Both the position numbers and the translations under genes were made by a program. From contig NZ_JBFQGA010000001.1 in assembly GCF_040932435.1 (NCBI RefSeq), positions 310,001-374,000 on the forward strand: a stretch of 64,000 nucleotides of DNA, written 5' to 3'. This stretch comes from Kluyvera sp040932435 (lineage in GTDB: Bacteria > Pseudomonadota > Gammaproteobacteria > Enterobacterales > Enterobacteriaceae). A model generated the notes under the pieces. It was given only the letters and a program-made list of their open reading frames with translations. It was not told the DNA's origin and did no database searches. Positions 61,240 to 64,000 of this stretch are shown here, in pieces; position 1 is the first letter of the stretch; the number at the start of each line of letters is the position of its first letter.

Positions 61240-61277
61240 TGACCGCATTTTTCTCGTCCATTAAAAGAAAATAGACC

Positions 61278-62376
61278 ATGTTTGAAATAAACCCGGTAAA
61301 TAATCGCATTCAGGACCTCACGGAGCGCTCCGCCGTTCTTAGGGGGTATCTTTGACTATGATGCTAAGAAAGAGCGTCTGGAAGAAGTAAACGCCGAGCT
61401 AGAACAGCCGGATGTCTGGAACGAACCCGAACGCGCACAGGCGCTAGGCAAAGAACGTTCTTCCCTTGAAGCCATTGTCGATACGCTCGATCAGATGACT
61501 CAGGGTCTGGAAGATGTTTCTGGCCTGCTGGAATTGGCCGTAGAAGCCGATGACGAAGAGACCTTCAACGAAGCCGTTGCTGAGCTGGACACGCTGGAAG
61601 AGAAGCTGGCGCAGCTGGAGTTCCGTCGTATGTTCTCCGGTGAATATGACAGCGCGGATTGCTATATCGATATCCAGGCCGGTTCAGGCGGTACTGAAGC
61701 ACAGGACTGGGCAAGCATTCTCGAACGCATGTATCTGCGTTGGGCAGAAGCGCGCGGCTTTAAAACCGAAATTATTGAAGAGTCCGAAGGTGATGTGGCC
61801 GGGATTAAATCCGTGACCATCAAAATCTCCGGCGACTATGCGTACGGTTGGCTGCGTACGGAAACCGGCGTTCACCGTCTGGTCCGTAAGAGCCCGTTTG
61901 ACTCCGGCGGCCGTCGTCATACCTCGTTCAGCTCCGCGTTTGTCTATCCGGAAGTGGACGACGATATCGATATCGAAATCAACCCGGCAGATCTGCGTAT
62001 CGACGTGTACCGCGCCTCCGGTGCGGGCGGTCAGCACGTTAACCGTACGGAATCCGCGGTGCGTATTACTCACCTGCCAACCGGTATCGTGACTCAGTGC
62101 CAGAACGACCGTTCACAGCACAAGAACAAAGACCAGGCCATGAAGCAGATGAAAGCCAAGCTTTATGAACTGGAAATGCAGAAAAAGAATGCAGAAAAGC
62201 AGGCGATGGAAGACACCAAGTCCGACATTGGCTGGGGCAGCCAGATTCGTTCTTATGTTCTGGACGATTCCCGCATTAAAGACCTGCGCACCGGGGTTGA
62301 AACCCGTAACACGCAGGCGGTACTGGACGGAAGTCTGGATCAATTTATCGAAGCAAGTCTGAAAGCAGGGTTATGA
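61278..62376 (+). CDS. prfB: Peptide chain release factor 2, with programmed +1 frameshift
   Basis: 365 residues when the ribosome shifts. Frame 1 runs from the ATG at 61278 for 25 codons to CTT-TGA (TGA at 61353-61355); skipping T61353 continues with GAC in the second frame to 62376. The stimulatory AGGGGG lies at 61341-61346, just upstream of CTT. SPFDSGGRRH (UGA recognition region) and the GGQ motif (SGAGGQHVN) are intact. RF2 regulates its own synthesis because UGA codon 26 is its substrate. It is 9 bp before lysS. Confidence 0.97.
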
Positions 62377-62385
62377 GGAACCAAC

Positions 62386-63903
62386 ATGTCTGAACAAAAC
62401 GCAAAAGGCGCTGACGAGGTAGTCGATCTTAATAACGAAATGAAGGCACGCCGTGAGAAGCTGGCCGCGCTGCGTGAGCAGGGTATCCCGTTCCCGAATG
62501 ATTTCCGTCGTGACCGTACCTCAGATCTTCTGCACGCTGAATTCGATGACAAAGAAGGCGAAGAGCTGGAAGCGCTGAACATCGAAGTTTCCGTTGCCGG
62601 TCGTATGATGACTCGCCGTATTATGGGCAAGGCATCTTTCGTTACCCTGCAAGACGTCGGTGGTCGTATTCAGCTGTACGTTGCGCGTGATGATCTGCCA
62701 GAAGGCATTTATAACGAACAATTCAAAAAATGGGATCTCGGCGATATCCTGGGCGCAAAAGGTAAACTGTTCAAAACCAAAACTGGTGAACTGTCTATCC
62801 ATTGCACCGAGCTGCGTCTGCTGACCAAAGCGCTGCGCCCGCTGCCGGATAAATTCCACGGCCTGCAGGACCAGGAAGCGCGTTATCGTCAGCGCTACCT
62901 GGATCTCATCTCCAATGATGAGTCCCGCAAGACGTTCAAAGTGCGTTCGCAGATTATGGCGGGTATCCGTCAGTTCATGGTTGGTCGCAACTTCATGGAA
63001 GTTGAAACGCCAATGATGCAGGTGATCCCAGGCGGTGCCGCGGCGCGTCCGTTCATCACCCATCACAATGCCCTGGATCTGGACATGTACCTGCGTATCG
63101 CGCCGGAACTGTACCTGAAACGTCTGGTGGTTGGCGGCTTCGAACGCGTGTTCGAAATTAACCGTAACTTCCGTAACGAAGGGATCTCCGTTCGCCATAA
63201 CCCAGAGTTCACCATGATGGAACTCTACATGGCGTACGCGGACTACAAAGATTTGATCGAACTGACCGAATCTCTGTTCCGTACTCTGGCGCAGGATATT
63301 CTGGGCAACACCGCAGTGCCTTATGGCGATCAGACTTTCGATTTCGGCAAGCCGTTCGAAAAACTGACCATGCGTGAAGCCATCAAGAAATACCGTCCAG
63401 AAACCAATATGGCTGACCTCGATAACTTCGACTCCGCGAAGGCGATTGCTGAAAGCATCGGCGTTCACGTTGAGAAGAGCTGGGGCCTGGGTCGTATCGT
63501 GACTGAGATCTTCGAAGAAGTTGCCGAAGCGCACCTGATTCAGCCGACCTTCATCACCGAATATCCGGCAGAGGTTTCTCCTCTGGCACGTCGTAACGAC
63601 GAGAATCCAGAAATCACCGACCGCTTTGAGTTCTTCATCGGCGGCCGCGAAATCGGTAACGGTTTCAGCGAGCTGAACGATGCAGAAGACCAAGCGCAGC
63701 GTTTCCAAGATCAGGTTAACGCTAAAGAAGCGGGCGATGACGAAGCGATGTTCTACGACGAAGACTATGTCACCGCGCTGGAACACGGCCTGCCACCGAC
63801 TGCGGGTCTGGGTATTGGTATCGACCGTATGGTTATGTTGTTCACCAACAGCCACACCATCCGCGACGTGATTTTGTTCCCGGCGATGCGTCCAGTGAAA
63901 TAA
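62386..63903 (+). CDS. lysS: Lysyl-tRNA synthetase
   Basis: 505 residues, as in E. coli LysS. An N-terminal anticodon-binding OB fold (about 60-150) precedes the class II core: motif 2 FRNEGISVRHNPEFTMME and motif 3 GLGIGIDRMVML are visible. It charges tRNA-Lys. Probably cotranscribed with prfB; a terminator follows. Confidence 0.97.
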   Translation: MSEQNAKGADEVVDLNNEMKARREKLAALREQGIPFPNDFRRDRTSDLLHAEFDDKEGEELEALNIEVSVAGRMMTRRIMGKASFVTLQDVGGRIQLYVARDDLPEGIYNEQFKKWDLGDILGAKGKLFKTKTGELSIHCTELRLLTKALRPLPDKFHGLQDQEARYRQRYLDLISNDESRKTFKVRSQIMAGIRQFMVGRNFMEVETPMMQVIPGGAAARPFITHHNALDLDMYLRIAPELYLKRLVVGGFERVFEINRNFRNEGISVRHNPEFTMMELYMAYADYKDLIELTESLFRTLAQDILGNTAVPYGDQTFDFGKPFEKLTMREAIKKYRPETNMADLDNFDSAKAIAESIGVHVEKSWGLGRIVTEIFEEVAEAHLIQPTFITEYPAEVSPLARRNDENPEITDRFEFFIGGREIGNGFSELNDAEDQAQRFQDQVNAKEAGDDEAMFYDEDYVTALEHGLPPTAGLGIGIDRMVMLFTNSHTIRDVILFPAMRPVK

Positions 63904-63921
63904 TCGCGCGAGCGAAAAGCA

Positions 63922-63947
63922 AAAACCCGGCCTAGCCGGGTTTTTTT
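63922..63947 (+). terminator. Rho-independent terminator of lysS
   Basis: AACCCGGC and GCCGGGTT form the stem around TA, followed by a run of T. Confidence 0.92.
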
Positions 63948-63980
63948 ATGCCTTTGATTTGGCTATCTGCTCGCGTAATC

Positions 63981-64000
63981 CTGATAAGGCAAAGCCGCCA
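63981..64000. repeat. REP element cut by the window end
   Basis: CTGATAAGGCAAAGCCGCCA matches the first arm of the REP at 47556 (GGATAAGGCAAAGCCGCCA) and continues past the window. Confidence 0.75.

Noticed and set aside
62521..63855. 444-residue open frame antisense to lysS
   Set aside because: A shadow of a strongly codon-biased gene; no recognisable domain and no ribosome site. Similar long antisense frames over fbaA, tktA and gcvP are rejected for the same reason.
1..64000. CRISPR arrays, insertion sequences, tRNA genes, prophage genes
   Set aside because: No regularly spaced short repeats with unique spacers, no transposase or integrase other than XerD, and no cloverleaf with a CCA end were seen.

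Overview
The window comes from a chromosome of the family Enterobacteriaceae, probably a relative of Enterobacter, Klebsiella or Citrobacter; the genus is not resolved. From about 11.4 kb onward the gene order follows the well-known Escherichia coli backbone: loiP-tktA-cmtBA-yggPFDC ... epd-pgk-fbaA ... mscS ... argO-yggE-argP-rpiA-serA-ibs/sib-fau-ssrS-zapA-ygfB-pepP-ubiH-ubiI-gcvTHP-ygfF-bglA ... yqfB-trhA-ygfZ-sdhE-ygfX-fldB-xerD-dsbC-recJ-prfB-lysS. Many proteins have the length and near-identical sequence I know for the E. coli products. Identifications come from reading motifs and remembered family sequences; no database search was run.

Four blocks are accessory relative to E. coli. (1) 1-11 kb: the tail of an IclR-type regulator, then nine tightly packed plus-strand genes: extradiol-type VOC dioxygenase, ferredoxin-reductase-like flavoprotein, MFS transporter, cupin, alpha/beta hydrolase, SDR, aspartate-dehydrogenase-like protein, aldehyde dehydrogenase and ThDP-dependent enzyme. 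A convergent OprD-type porin follows. This looks like a complete uptake-and-degradation system for an aromatic or cyclic acid of unknown identity, and it is the best candidate for an undescribed pathway. Three of its enzymes have informative active-site features: an intact H-H-E iron triad in the dioxygenase, no YxxxK in the SDR, and a lost metal-ligand His in the cupin. (2) 20.1-23.2 kb: an ECF transporter (S, T and two ATPases) led by a PCC/DUF296 protein, ligand unknown; one ATPase has a degenerate signature motif. (3) 27.3-32.4 kb: a DMSO-reductase-type molybdoenzyme operon (catalytic, Fe-S, anchor, chaperone, ferredoxin) behind a perfect FNR box placed for a class II promoter. (4) 33.5-34.5 kb: an orphan TRAP solute-binding protein; there is also an RpiR-type regulator upstream of bglA at 53.1-53.9 kb.

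The backbone is strongly metabolic. tktA, cmtBA-yggPFDC (a PTS with sugar-phosphate enzymes) and epd-pgk-fbaA centre on triose, tetrose and hexose phosphates, and rpiA and serA extend this. pepP-ubiH-ubiI supplies ubiquinone hydroxylation, and gcvTHP is the glycine cleavage system, with PurR-like and GcvA-like sites upstream. The right end carries recombination, redox and translation genes (xerD, dsbC, recJ, prfB with its programmed frameshift, lysS).

RNA and repeats: 6S RNA (ssrS), a type I Ibs/Sib toxin-antitoxin pair, several rho-independent terminators, and REP/BIME elements at 47.6, 51.4, 55.1 and 64.0 kb. One BIME array has a 55-bp period, and another REP copy supplies the stop codon of trhA. 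No tRNA, rRNA, insertion sequence or CRISPR array was seen.
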